A stretch of 64,000 nucleotides of DNA, taken from the NCBI RefSeq assembly GCF_963664965.1, contig NZ_OY761823.1:1436001-1500000 (forward strand), read 5' to 3'. The notes under the pieces were generated by a model that saw nothing but the letters and a program-made list of their open reading frames with translations, was not told the DNA's origin and did not search any database. Each line of letters opens with the position of its first letter. Position 1 is the first letter of the stretch. The position numbers and the translations under genes were made by a program. Source of the stretch: an uncultured Pseudodesulfovibrio sp. GTDB lineage: Bacteria; Desulfobacterota; Desulfovibrionia; Desulfovibrionales; Desulfovibrionaceae. Shown here piece after piece: positions 1 through 10,600 of the stretch.

Positions 1-472
1 GGTAGCTTTCTATCATGTCGTAGTTGTGTTGTTGCGCTACGAATGCCCCTTCTATCTGGTAATCGAGAACCATTGTGACAAGAGCTTCTGACGGTCCTGT
101 GGTGAGTTCCAATTCAACCTTGGGGCACTTTTTCTGATAGCGGGATAGCAGGGTGGGCAGGCGGATGGCTGCTGCTGATGCCATCGTCCCAATTGAGAGT
201 GTTCCCTTGGGTTCTCCGATGTCTTTCACGGAGCGCGTAGCTTCCTTCATCAGTCTTTCAATTTCGTTCGCGTACGGGAGGAGCGTCTTTCCGCTTGCCG
301 TTAATTCCATTCCCCGGCTTTTTCTGTAGAAGAGCTGTACTTCGAGTTCACTCTCAAGTTGCTTGATTCGTGCGGTTACATTGGATTGTACGCAATTTAA
401 AATTAGTGCCGATTTTGAAATGCTTCCTTGCTCTGCCACGGTCTTGAAGATGGTTAAGCCCCATACATCCAT
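1..472 (-). CDS. LysR-family transcriptional regulator, 3' end cut by window edge
   Basis: The first 157 residues of a LysR-type regulator are present; the rest lies beyond base 1. The start ATG at 472 is preceded by a good AGGAG ribosome-binding site. The N-terminal winged helix-turn-helix (about residues 1-60) is typical: MDVWGLTIFKTVAEQGSIS, then SNVTARIKQLESELEVQLF, then RGMELTASGKTLL. The start of the periplasmic-binding-protein-like effector domain follows (PKGTLSIGTMASAAAIRLP). It is divergent from a small reading frame at 607, with a LysR-type palindrome between them. Effector and target cannot be told from this fragment. Family assignment is secure; function is open. Confidence 0.93.
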   Translation of the reverse strand, partial: MDVWGLTIFKTVAEQGSISKSALILNCVQSNVTARIKQLESELEVQLFYRKSRGMELTASGKTLLPYANEIERLMKEATRSVKDIGEPKGTLSIGTMASAAAIRLPTLLSRYQKKCPKVELELTTGPSEALVTMVLDYQIEGAFVAQQHNYDMIESY

Positions 473-518
473 TTGTTTCTCCTGAAATCATAAATAGTGA
501 TATCGCAATTCATTTTTA

Positions 519-533
519 TTCATTTTTAATGAA
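519..533. promoter_or_regulatory. LysR-type operator (T-N11-A palindrome)
   Basis: TTCATT-TTT-AATGAA is a perfect 15-bp inverted repeat lying 46 bp upstream of the LysR start and 74 bp upstream of the divergent small reading frame. T520 and A532 satisfy the T-N11-A rule of LysR-type boxes. A further imperfect TTCAT half-site lies just left of it. The location is where a self-regulating LysR protein binds; binding itself is inferred. Confidence 0.5.
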
Positions 534-606
534 GTTAAAATCTGTGTATCAAGATGTCAAAGGTTGAAAGAAAACGGTCTAACTATTTAAATAAAAAGAG
601 GAAAAA

Positions 607-705
607 ATGAAGACGTTGGCATTTTGGTTTTTGTTTTGTTACGGTTTTTTGGGGTTGCTGATGGGGTTCGTCGGGGTTGGAAATATGATGCAGCATGTTC
701 TCTGA
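607..705 (+). CDS. Putative 32-residue membrane peptide divergent from LysR regulator
   Basis: The reading frame ATG 607 to TGA 705 encodes a hydrophobic peptide beginning MKTLAFWFLFCYGFLGLL and ending GNMMQHVL, enough for a single membrane-spanning helix. A GAGG ribosome-binding site lies 5 nt upstream of the ATG, in an AT-rich divergent promoter region with a LysR-type box. It could be a real LysR-controlled small membrane protein, or the surviving N-terminus of a transporter whose remainder was lost, since no gene follows for 1.3 kb. No family was recognised. Confidence 0.4.
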   Translation: MKTLAFWFLFCYGFLGLLMGFVGVGNMMQHVL

Positions 706-1961
706 GTCTCATCGCACAAAGTGTCGTCCGCCAAGTGTTGGCAAAACGGAAAAAGATGCTTGGGGCGTGGTCACCGTATGAATTGGCGCAATGGCCGCCA
801 ATACGGATTTAATGAGACTGGAATGCTTGGGTTTTACCCTCCCCCCTTTTTTTTGAGGTTGAATGGCGGTGGCGGGGGGGCGAGAGCGTTGTCAGCCGTG
901 GTCTGTCTGCAATAGTCTCAACTGTTCCCGTGCCGGCACCCTTGATGCGCTTCTCGCCCATATGGATACGTCATTGCTCACATCAACGGCCCTACTGCTG
1001 GTGAATGATGTACTCAAATCGAGGACCTCGGAGTCGTTTTCGACCATCCTTATGATCCACTGTCCTACTGGATTTGAGGAACATCCCATGAGTGGGCATG
1101 AGTCGGTGTCGGCAGTTCTCCGCACGTCTAAACTGCGGATTTTTGAAAAATATCGAATAATCCTTCGTCAAAAGCCTTGGAGGAGAAAGGATTCTTCGGG
1201 AGATTCCCCTATTAACACTTCACCGTTTATAGTGTAATGGTTGCTGCTATAATGGTGCAAAGGGCGAAAAGAGGGGTTTTTTTTCCTTTTTTCATCCAGA
1301 TTTCTGTAGTTTATCTACTTCAGTCAAAAAGAATCGATTTTCTGGTGATAGACCATGTGGATCGATTTTATGGTGGGAGTGGAGTCTATCCGGACACCGG
1401 GGAGGGTTGTTGCCGGGTGGATTTTAACTCAGGTAAAGACAATGGGAAGCCGGAGCATGGGGTGTGCGTTGATGGCTTCTGATGGGGAAATCTGAGGGAG
1501 TAAGCCGGAATATTTGTTTTGTTGCAGATAATGCCGTGTTGACGGCGTTGTGTGTTGGCCAAACAATGCTATTTTTCAATCTTTCTCGTATGTAACCCTA
1601 TCTGCAAGCAAACGCCTGACCGCATTCTGTGCGTCGGCATTTCGCTCATCACCTCGAAAGCGGGTTCGGCCAGTCGGCAAGGCTGGAGCAAGGCGCACGA
1701 TGCGCGTCTCCATGTCGGCTTGTGTCGCAACCTGTAAGGAATGATTATCTTTGTCTTTATTCTTGAGAAGTTTCTCAGCCTAATCTCCATGGTTTTAGAA
1801 AAATCGTTGATTTTCCCCCCTCCCCAAGGTCTGCTGTATTGAACGTCAGGGCTATGAAAAGGCGACTGTTCACAGAGTCTACGGTTCTGCGTTGGTGGAC
1901 ATTGTATGTGATAGATTGTATGTTTTTAAGCTTTCGTTTTTCAGTGTGATAAGCGCCTGTT
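706..1961. other. About 1.25 kb without a convincing gene
   Basis: Reading frames here are short, lack ribosome-binding sites, overlap each other on both strands and resemble no family I recognise. The stretch holds low-complexity runs (poly-C/poly-T near 838-853, poly-G near 871-880, poly-T near 1276-1284) and AT-rich DNA towards its right end. It may be a decayed remnant of the operon once controlled by the LysR gene plus the upstream region of the secretion operon. No RNA gene or terminator could be supported. Confidence 0.4.
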
Positions 1962-1980
1962 TTTATTGAATTTCAATAAA
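1962..1980. promoter_or_regulatory. 19-bp perfect palindrome upstream of secretion operon
   Basis: TTTATTGAA-T-TTCAATAAA has 9-bp perfect arms around one central base. It lies 41 nt upstream of the first gene of the giant-adhesin operon, in AT-rich DNA. The very short centre suits a dimeric repressor or activator site better than an RNA hairpin. The TTGAA/TTCAA half-sites do not match the TTGAT/ATCAA FNR consensus exactly. The cognate regulator is unknown. Confidence 0.45.
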
Positions 1981-2020
1981 TCAGGCTTCCTGAGGGAACA
2001 TCAAATATAGAGTTGTATGG

Positions 2021-3082
2021 ATGCGGAATAATTCGAACGTTCATAAGTTGTATCTGGGATTCTCCATCGGTTTCCTGTTGGCTCTTGCCGTTGCTGTCTG
2101 GTCGAGTTTTGACTTTGCGGTTTCGTTGTACAAGACGTCGGTGCCTATCAATTCTGCTATCGTCGCAGTGATATGGGGAAGTGTCTGCATTGCCATGTGG
2201 TACATCATCTCGGCCTGCCGGGATATTACGGTGTTCAACAGATTTACGGAGTGGTGCAGCAATCCTGAGGGGCAAGATTTTGATCTGGAGCGGTTGGAAT
2301 CCGGTTTTCTGGGGGTCGTGTTGCGCCCCATTATCGGCTCCATTCAGCATAACGGGTCCGCACTGGTTCAATCCACCAGCGAGACTCGCTCCATGGTGGA
2401 GGGGTTTGAGCAGAGCGTCTCTTCCCGCGCCAGATTGGTGTCGTTCCTGAGCGGATTTCTTGTCCTGCTTGGGCTGCTCGGTACGTTTCTCGGGTTGACT
2501 ATCACGCTGCAATCCATGGGGATCATTCTCAGCAAACTGGCTGGTGGTTTGCAGAATGCTTCCAACGATTCCATCCTTCAGGTCATGGTCGAGTTGATTA
2601 TCCGGCTCAAGGAGCCCATGGGCGGCATGGGCACGGCTTTCTCCACCTCGCTTTTCGGTCTGGCCGGGAGTGGCGTGGTCGGTGTCCTGGCGATGATCCT
2701 GAGTCGTGTGCACGATCAGTTGAAGTGGCATCTGGAGAGTTGGCTGAGTGAACAGGTGCGACTGTCCAGTCTTGAAGATCAGGACGAAGGCATTGACTTC
2801 CCCACGGGCGGAGAGCTGCCGGAGCAGTTGAGGGCTATTGCCATCCAGCTTGCCTCGTCCAATGACGACACCAAGGCTGCGTTGGCGAATTCCAACAAGT
2901 TCCTGTTGGAAATGACCATTCAGCAGCAGCAGGCCGCTGAGATATTCCGGGCTTTGAAAGAACAGGCCATTGAAACACAGAAAGGAATCATGCTTGGGAA
3001 TGAATTGACGGGCCGTCTTGTCAAGGACAGTCGTCAGCTGGTTTCAAGCTTGCAGAGTTTTTTAGAGCATGCAGAGAAGTAG
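2021..3082 (+). CDS. MotA/TolQ/ExbB-like proton-channel subunit (SiiB-like)
   Basis: This is a 353-residue inner-membrane protein with four hydrophobic segments (about 10-30, 43-65, 140-165 and 203-228). The third carries the ExbB/TolQ/MotA signature LVLLGLLGTFLGLTITL and the fourth GMGTAFSTSLFGLAGSGVVG. The C-terminal third is a helical cytoplasmic tail. ExbB/MotA proteins form proton-conducting stators with a single-helix partner; the matching MotB-like partner is at 19309. In Salmonella SPI-4 the equivalent pair SiiA/SiiB acts with the SiiCDF exporter on adhesin SiiE. First gene of the operon, overlapping the next by 14 bp. The start has a weak ribosome-binding site, but a stop codon at 1991 leaves no better upstream start. 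Confidence 0.8.
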   Translation: MRNNSNVHKLYLGFSIGFLLALAVAVWSSFDFAVSLYKTSVPINSAIVAVIWGSVCIAMWYIISACRDITVFNRFTEWCSNPEGQDFDLERLESGFLGVVLRPIIGSIQHNGSALVQSTSETRSMVEGFEQSVSSRARLVSFLSGFLVLLGLLGTFLGLTITLQSMGIILSKLAGGLQNASNDSILQVMVELIIRLKEPMGGMGTAFSTSLFGLAGSGVVGVLAMILSRVHDQLKWHLESWLSEQVRLSSLEDQDEGIDFPTGGELPEQLRAIAIQLASSNDDTKAALANSNKFLLEMTIQQQQAAEIFRALKEQAIETQKGIMLGNELTGRLVKDSRQLVSSLQSFLEHAEK

Positions 3083-4652
3083 ACGCGTAGAGCGGTGCAA
3101 CCGTTTTTCCTTGTTTTGGGATGTTGCGAGAGTGGCAGGCCTTGTTGTCGGCGTGGCGAGTCTGTTTTTTGTCTGTGGGCTGACCAATGCACTGGCCGAG
3201 TCGGTCAGTGTCGATGCCGTGGAAAAGCATGTTCGACAGCAGATCGAGGCAGCCGATGAAGAGGCCGATTCCGGAGAAATTCCGGCAGAGTCCGGCTCAT
3301 TGAAAGATATTCCCACGGATGACGCCGGGTATATCGAGGCGGACAAGATTGATTTTCTGAACGAGAATCAGGAATCTTCCTTTGTCTCGAATCCGTCCAT
3401 TCCCGTAACCGGTGATGATGGCGCGTTGACGTTGCAGCAGGCGTGTCGGCTGGCTCTGCTGAACCACCCGCGCATTGAGGCTTCGGATGCGGACCTCGAG
3501 GAAGCCGACGCGGACCGGGGCATTGCCCGGAGCCAGTATTATCCCAAGGTGGACTGGCTGACCAAGGTCGGTCCTTCTAGGGAGTTGGACACCGGCGAAG
3601 TGGAATATGGCGATACGGCTCTTCAGATCACGCAGAAACTGTTCAAGTTCGGCGGCATTCGGGATTCCGTTGCCAGTGCCCAGATGCGTTTCCAGAGTGC
3701 CCAGCTCAAGGATGCCCGGACGCGCGAGGACATCGTCGTACTGGCTATCAATGCCTATCTCACGGTGTTGCAGGCGCAGGAATCGGTCCATGTTTACGAA
3801 GGGGCGTTGCAATTCTATCAAAAGCTTTTGCAGTCATTTCAGGTGCGGTACGCGGGCGGTATTTCCTCGCTTGCCGATGTCCAGAAAGTCGAAGTGTCTC
3901 TGCGGGATGCGGAGGCTCAGTTGGTGTCGCAGAACGAACAGCTCAGCACCTCGCGAAGCCTGCTGGAGAACATTCTCGACACACCGGTTGCCTCTGTGGA
4001 GCCCAATGTGAACCTGCTGCATGTGAGCATCGACGGGACCATTAACGAATCTTTTGAACGGGCTTTGGCTTCGAACCGGAAGCTTCAGGCCATGGCCATG
4101 GAAATTGAGGCCCAGAACAAAAGCGTGGATGCCTCGAACGCGGACTATTATCCCGTGGTGGGCTACCGGTTGCAGCTCAAGAACGAGTTTCAGGAATTCA
4201 AGGCCGTGAACAAGTTCACGCAGACGGCGGAGACCCAGCTGACAGTGGACTGGAACCTGTTCAACGGTTTCTCCACCACCAATGAAGTCAAGAAGAAAAA
4301 GGCGCAGCTGCGCCGCCTGAAGGCCACCAAGCGAAGTGCCGAGCTGGAAATCCGGAACGTGCTGACCGACGCCCTGAACACCTATGCCGCTTCTGCGGAA
4401 GAGTACAAGCTGGCCAAGGAAGCGTTCAACTCCAGCGTCAGTCTCATGAGCCTGTACCTGAGCGAATTCGACCTCGGTATTCGGACGTTGCTGGATTTGA
4501 CCACCGCACGGGAAGGCCAGACAAGTGCTGCCTCAAGGGAAGTGAATGCACGTTTTACACGAATCCGTGCTTCATTGAACATCCTGCTTGAGGAAGGCCG
4601 GCTGCAGGATACGCTCAAGTTGTCGTTAAAGAATGAACACGTTGAAGAATAA
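3069..4652 (+). CDS. TolC-family outer-membrane channel of type I secretion system (SiiC-like)
   Basis: This 527-residue protein has an N-terminal signal peptide (hydrophobic core about 20-40, likely cleaved after ALA at residue 43). An acidic linker of about 70 residues follows. Then come two outer-membrane-efflux repeats: LTLQQACRLALLNHPRIEASDAD starts the first, in two parts LTLQQACRLAL and NHPRI, and SFERALASNRKLQAMAMEIE opens the second. Such proteins form trimeric periplasm-spanning tunnels. Position inside the exporter operon indicates that it is dedicated to the giant adhesin rather than general efflux. It overlaps the upstream channel gene by 14 bp, suggesting coupled translation. 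The acidic extension before the first repeat is longer than in E. coli TolC. Confidence 0.85.
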   Translation: MQRSRRVERCNRFSLFWDVARVAGLVVGVASLFFVCGLTNALAESVSVDAVEKHVRQQIEAADEEADSGEIPAESGSLKDIPTDDAGYIEADKIDFLNENQESSFVSNPSIPVTGDDGALTLQQACRLALLNHPRIEASDADLEEADADRGIARSQYYPKVDWLTKVGPSRELDTGEVEYGDTALQITQKLFKFGGIRDSVASAQMRFQSAQLKDARTREDIVVLAINAYLTVLQAQESVHVYEGALQFYQKLLQSFQVRYAGGISSLADVQKVEVSLRDAEAQLVSQNEQLSTSRSLLENILDTPVASVEPNVNLLHVSIDGTINESFERALASNRKLQAMAMEIEAQNKSVDASNADYYPVVGYRLQLKNEFQEFKAVNKFTQTAETQLTVDWNLFNGFSTTNEVKKKKAQLRRLKATKRSAELEIRNVLTDALNTYAASAEEYKLAKEAFNSSVSLMSLYLSEFDLGIRTLLDLTTAREGQTSAASREVNARFTRIRASLNILLEEGRLQDTLKLSLKNEHVEE

Positions 4653-4689
4653 AGACATTTGTTGCTCCTAATTACAAGAGGCTGACACA

Positions 4690-7600
4690 ATGGCTGAACA
4701 GAATGCCCCGAACAGAGTTGAGCAAAGAACTGCTCCTTCGACCGCGTACACTGTAGAAGGTTCCCCGGAGGATTACCGTTATGTCCTGCGTGGAGCGGAC
4801 CTCGTTCTTATCGACAAGAACAATGAGGAGCATATTTTCCTTTTCGTCGGCAACATCATGAGTCTGGACGGGAAGGTCGACATGACCTTTTCCAATGGCG
4901 TCACACTCCATTCCAGTGATTTGTTCGAGCGTTCGGAAATGGTCGATGTCCAGCCCTTTTATGAAGAAGAAGTCGAATGGGACGCTCAGGACGAGTCTGA
5001 TCCCGAAAATCAGAAAGAAGGAAATACCCCCACCCCTGACGGTGCCGAAGGCGGCCCGACCGAGGACTCTGCCCGGGATGTGCAGGCCAAGCCGACGCAG
5101 AACCTGAAGCAGCAGCTCATGCAGGCGCTCAAGGAGAACGAGAACACCAGCCAGAAGCACAATGACGACGTCCGCAATGAGAACGTGGCGGCCCAGCACA
5201 ATACCAACACCTCGGACAAGCAGGGCGGCGCGGACAACGTGGACCCGGAAAAGATGTCGCCGACCCTCGCTCCACCGCATATTTCCCTGACGGACGATAC
5301 CAACTCCGGCTCGAAGCTGGATTCCGTGACGAACATCACCACGCCGCATTTCAAGGGCACGGCCGAACCGGATTCCAAGCTGACTCTCTATGTCGATGAT
5401 GTCGAGGTTGCCACCGGTACGGCTTCGGCTGAGGGGGAGTTCCTGTTTCTTCTGGATACCTCCTATGCGGACGGAACGTACTCGGTCCACCTGACTTCGG
5501 AAAAGTACGGGCTGACCGCCCAGACCGAGACCCTGCCTCTGGAGGTCGATACGGTGCCTCCGGCGTTGCCGTCCATTGAGCTGGCTGTGGAATACGACAC
5601 CGGCGAAAGCAATTCCGACAAGCTGACGAATGATTCCCGTCCGGGACTGGAAGGCTCCTACGCGGGTGGCGATACTTCGGAAGCGGGCACGACGCTCACG
5701 ATTCAGGCACGCGCACACGGTACGGATAATTTCCTGTCCATCGGTACGACCACGGTGCAGGAAAACGGGACATGGTCCTTCAGGTTGCCTGCCGGTTCAG
5801 GGCTGGGTGACGGGACATATGATTTCCAGTTGATGGCCGAAGATGTCGCCGGAAATAAGACCGACCCCGGAGCAGCCGTCCTTACTGACGTGGAGATCGA
5901 TACCTCCGCGCCGTTGCTGGGGACGGAACTGACGCTGGATGAGGATTCCTTCAACCCGGACATGACCGGGACCGAGTCCGATTTCATTACCAAGGACAGT
6001 CAGTTCGAACTGAGCGGTACTGCCGACAATGACGCCATTGTCCGCGTCTATCTCGGCAACCTGATGATCGGCGAGACCACGGTGACGGGCGGGACATGGG
6101 ATTTCGATCCCGGCGATTTCAATTTCGGTTCCCAGAGTGTGGTCGGGAACAGCGCCGTGCTCGCTGACGGCACCTACGATCTGTCGGTGGTGGCCTTTGA
6201 CGAGGCGGGCAACCAGAGTGCGAAGGTCGAAAAGACGCTGGTCATCGACACGACCATCGACGCCCCTGAGATCAGCATCGCGGGCATGGTCGATGCGGTG
6301 GAAGGCGTCTACTACATCGGCGAGACCAATCCCCAGTTCACCGTCAGCGGCGAGACTTATTCCTCGGGTACCTTTACTCTCGCATATAAAGACACTGGGC
6401 TTCCCGTTGCCGACGACATCGAGGTCCTGTGGGACCAGAATTCCAATTCCTACACGTTTGCCTCCCCGGGTACGCTCACCAGTGGGCGGTACGTGGCGAG
6501 TTTCTCGAACACGGACGCGGCAGGGAATTCGAACTCCACGACCCTCGAGTTTCAGGTGGAGACCGACCGTCCGCCAAGCCCACTGCTGTCCGTGGAGGAC
6601 ACTGGCGCTCCGCAGGTCGGCGAGGACCCGATCACGAACATGCCCACGCTGACCATCTCTTTTGCCCCCGGCGCTCGGCTCGACAACATCAAGGACGTGC
6701 GGGTCTACCTCGACGGGAACAATCCGCCCGATCTTGACAACGACACCTTTTTCCTTGCCACCAAGCAGGGCGATTCATGGATTCTTTCCCCCGAGTTCAA
6801 CCTCGGCCTGCAAACGGCACTGAACGACGGATACAGCGGCACCACAACGGATTTCACTTATACCGTTGTTGTCATGGACCGGGCCGGTCGTGCAGACAAG
6901 GTGTCCGGTGAATCGTTTGAAAGCACTTCGTTCGTGTACGACACCGTTGCTCCGGTCATTTCTGATTTGGAACTGGTCACGGACGACAACAGCCCGACTT
7001 TTGCCGGTATCCCGGACGACTACAAGGTCGATCTGGACAACGCGGCCCTGACGGATGCGGACCGGGCAGAGGTGGACGTGGTCGGCGCTCCCATTTACGT
7101 GGTGCCGGTCAATCCCACTTTCGGCGGCTTGTGTGAAGTCGGCAGTGACCTCACCGTCATTCTCGGGGATGATGTCAATTCCGACCCGACCCAGATTCTG
7201 CGTCCCGCCACGGGTTCGTGGACCATTCGTTTCGGCGACACCGCCCAGAGCGAGAGTTTTGCCTTGGTCAAGGGGGAGATGAACAAGGTCACCATCCAGT
7301 CAACGGACAAGGCGGGCAATGTCAGCGAGGAAGTCCTGTTCATCAAGGTGGCAGGGGCACCCCCGGCGGCTCCGTCGGTGGATCTGGTGGACGAGTTCAA
7401 CACCGGAAGCAACAGTGATGACATCACCCGCGGACTGGATGACAATACCCCGGAAGACAAGGCTGACAATGACGGCCTGATTCAGCTGCACGGCAATGCA
7501 CCCGGTGCGGCGTATGTGATCATCACCTATGTGGATGAAAACGGTGACACGCAGACCGTGAAGACGGCTGCGGACAGCGAACGCATTCCGGTTCAGGATG

Positions 7601-10600
7601 GCCAGTGGCAGTCTCCCGACGTGCTGTTGACCGATACTTCGACCACTTCCCATCTGGGGACGGATTACACATTTTCGGTGGTCGCATATGACGCGGCCAA
7701 CCAGCCGTCCACGACCTCGACGTATACGGCCACCATTGATCGTACCACGACAATGCCGACCATTGATCTCGACTCCGATTCCGCAGGGCCGTCCGGCTCC
7801 GCGACCATGGATTACGGGACCGGTTTGACCGGCTCCACGGATGACCGGACGAGCCTGACCGTGGAAAATAACGTCCTGACCCTCAAGGGTACCAACGCCG
7901 AAGACGGTGGCACGGTCTGGCTGCTGCACACATTCAATGGGAGTACGCAGGAACTGGATTTCGCCGAATTCAAGGATACCATCCTTGAGAGCGGCGGCGA
8001 AACCGGCGAATGGTCCATTGACCTGACAACGACGGATATTCGTCTGTCCAATGATTTTACTACGGACGGGGTGCACACCTTTGTGGTGCGTTCCATGGAC
8101 AAGGCCGGAAACATCGTGGACAGTGCGCCGCTTTCCGTGACCTTTGATTCCACGGCTCCCGGCGTGTCCAGTGAGGCGTTGGACCCGACTCAGAACAGCT
8201 CCCTGGATGAACGGTTCATCCTTGCCAACCCGGCTTTGGATTCTCTTGACGATACATACGCCGCCGACACCATCACGCGGAATCCCGACTTCACGTTGAC
8301 CGGGGCGTTGACTGCGGAAGCCACGGATGAAGCGGACAATGTGGCCGTGCGGGTCTTCAAGGACGGCTTCCAGATCGGCGTTGCTGATGTGGTGACCGAT
8401 GCCAGCGGGGATGTGAGCTGGACCTATGATTTTTCCTCCGGTCTGGCGGAAGGCAGCCGTCAGGATTACACGTTCCATGTTGAGGTGACGGACCGGGCCG
8501 GGAATACCACCATTGGCGATGACATCACCATCACCGTGGACCGGGAACCACCGCATATTGCCAACTTCGAATTGCTCGACACGGACGACAGCTTCTACGA
8601 CGCAGCCGATCCGGCGAACGATCTCGGGCATGATACTGACAATTACACCAATTCCCCCACCTTGACGCTGGTGGGATCATCCGACGTGGCCGCTCCCGTG
8701 TTGCTTGAATATTCGCTGGACGGAGGCAGTACGTACCAGAGCCTCTTTGCCATCCCCAACGGTTCGGAAGCCGCCAGCGGAAGCAACTGGACCCAGAACG
8801 GTACGGGTGACTGGACGTATACGGTCAACGTGGACCTCCTGTCTGCGGGACTCGGGACCACAACTACGGAAAACATCCTGTTCCGGGCCACGGCATCGGA
8901 TGCCGCCGGAAACGAAATTTCGGATTCCTTCCCGGTCTCGATCGACCGGCTGGCTCCTTCGGGAACGACCATTGATCTGGATACGTCTTCGGATTCCTCG
9001 GACGTGCTCGGCGATTCCATCGGCGAACCGGACATCGGTTCTCACACGGACAACCGGACCAATGCCGATTCCGTGCTGTTGACCGGATCGGCAGAAGCCG
9101 GTGCGCGGGTTGAAATCTACCGGGTCGAACCCGGAGCCACATTCAACGACGGCAGTGCCGCCACCAGAGGCACGCTGCTGAAAGTCGTTACCGCGGATTC
9201 GGTCACCGGGGCATGGAATCATACCCACGCGTTCGACACCGATCCTGCCGGGGGGGTGGATGCCGACGGTGAATATGATTTCGTCGCCGTAGCCATCGAT
9301 AGCGCGGGCAACCGAAGTTCTGCCGCTATCGTGCCCGTGCATCGTGATACCGAAGTGGAGACGACTCCCACGCTGGATATCAGCGACCATAGTTACATTG
9401 ACAGCGCCAACCTTCCGGGGGCGGGCAGCAGCACGGGCAACCCCGTGATTTCTGCGGGTACGCACAAGGTTGATTCTGAAGGGCACACATATCTCGAAAA
9501 ATCCGTCATCACGCTTGAAGGCGAATTGCAGGGCTACAACGGCGCAGTCGACCCTGTTGCAGCCTATGTCTATCAGGACGGAACCATTGTCGGAAAAGCG
9601 ACCATCACCGGAACCACATGGAGCTATGAAGTTTCGTCGCTTCAGGATGCGACGTCCTATGCCTTCTCTTTGAAGGTGGAGGACAGCGCGGGCAATACGG
9701 TGGAAACGGCTCCGCTGTACGTCAAGATCGACACCAGCACCGAAGCGCCTTCCCTTGATCTCATTGATGACGACGATACTTCCGGGAATCTTTTCTATTC
9801 CGGCACCAGTGATCCGTTGCAGGGCGGGGAAGACGATGTCACCAATCCCGGCGAGACGCTTACCGACCAGAATAATTCGGATAACGCCTTCACGCTGGAA
9901 GGTGATGTTGCCGAGGTCGGCAGCACCGTCAAGCTGTATGTCGCCCGGTCCCTTGGAAACGGCACATATACCGCCTACGAGGAAGTCGCGGGTACGGTGA
10001 CGCAGCCTTCGGGCGCTGGTACGGGATGGAGTTGCGTCGTGCCGGATACGGATATTTCCGACGGCGACGGCACCTATCGTTTCAAGGCCGTTGCACAGGA
10101 TGCGTACGGCAACACAGCTGAAAAGACCATTGATGTCGTGGTGGACAGCCACGCCCCGTCCCTCTTGAATGCCTATGAATTGTGGCTGGACAACGACAGC
10201 GGCGCACAGGATTTGAAGACCAATACGAGCACTCTGGAACTGCATGGCCGCCTGAGTGACACGTCGGATCAGGATATCGTCCTGTATATCGAGCAGGATG
10301 GCGGGACCCCCATTCGGATTCCCAGTGCCAACATCAACTGGACGACCGGAGAGTGGAGTTTCGAATACACCCCAACGGAACATCATTCAGCCGGACCGGA
10401 CCTGCCCGAAGGACAGTATTCATTCACCCTGTATGCCGAGGACCGTGCGGGCAACCTGACCACATATCCTCCGGGCGGCGGCACCTTTGATGTCGAGATC
10501 GACAGGACGCTGAGTTTGCCCAGCATCACGCTTTCGGAAGACTCCAATACCTATGGCGGTCCTGCCCGTGCGGACCTTGACCATGACGGTGACCCGGACG

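Noticed and set aside
1550..1790. Overlapping small frames on both strands in the gene-free region (one plus-strand Ser/Arg-rich, one minus-strand).
   Set aside because: No ribosome-binding sites, mutually overlapping on both strands, odd composition and no recognisable family.
7300..10386. Long antisense reading frames of 440-570 codons inside the giant adhesin gene.
   Set aside because: They follow the codon phase of the GC-rich, repeat-bearing adhesin gene, have no start signals, and give low-complexity Arg/Gly/Ile-rich products.
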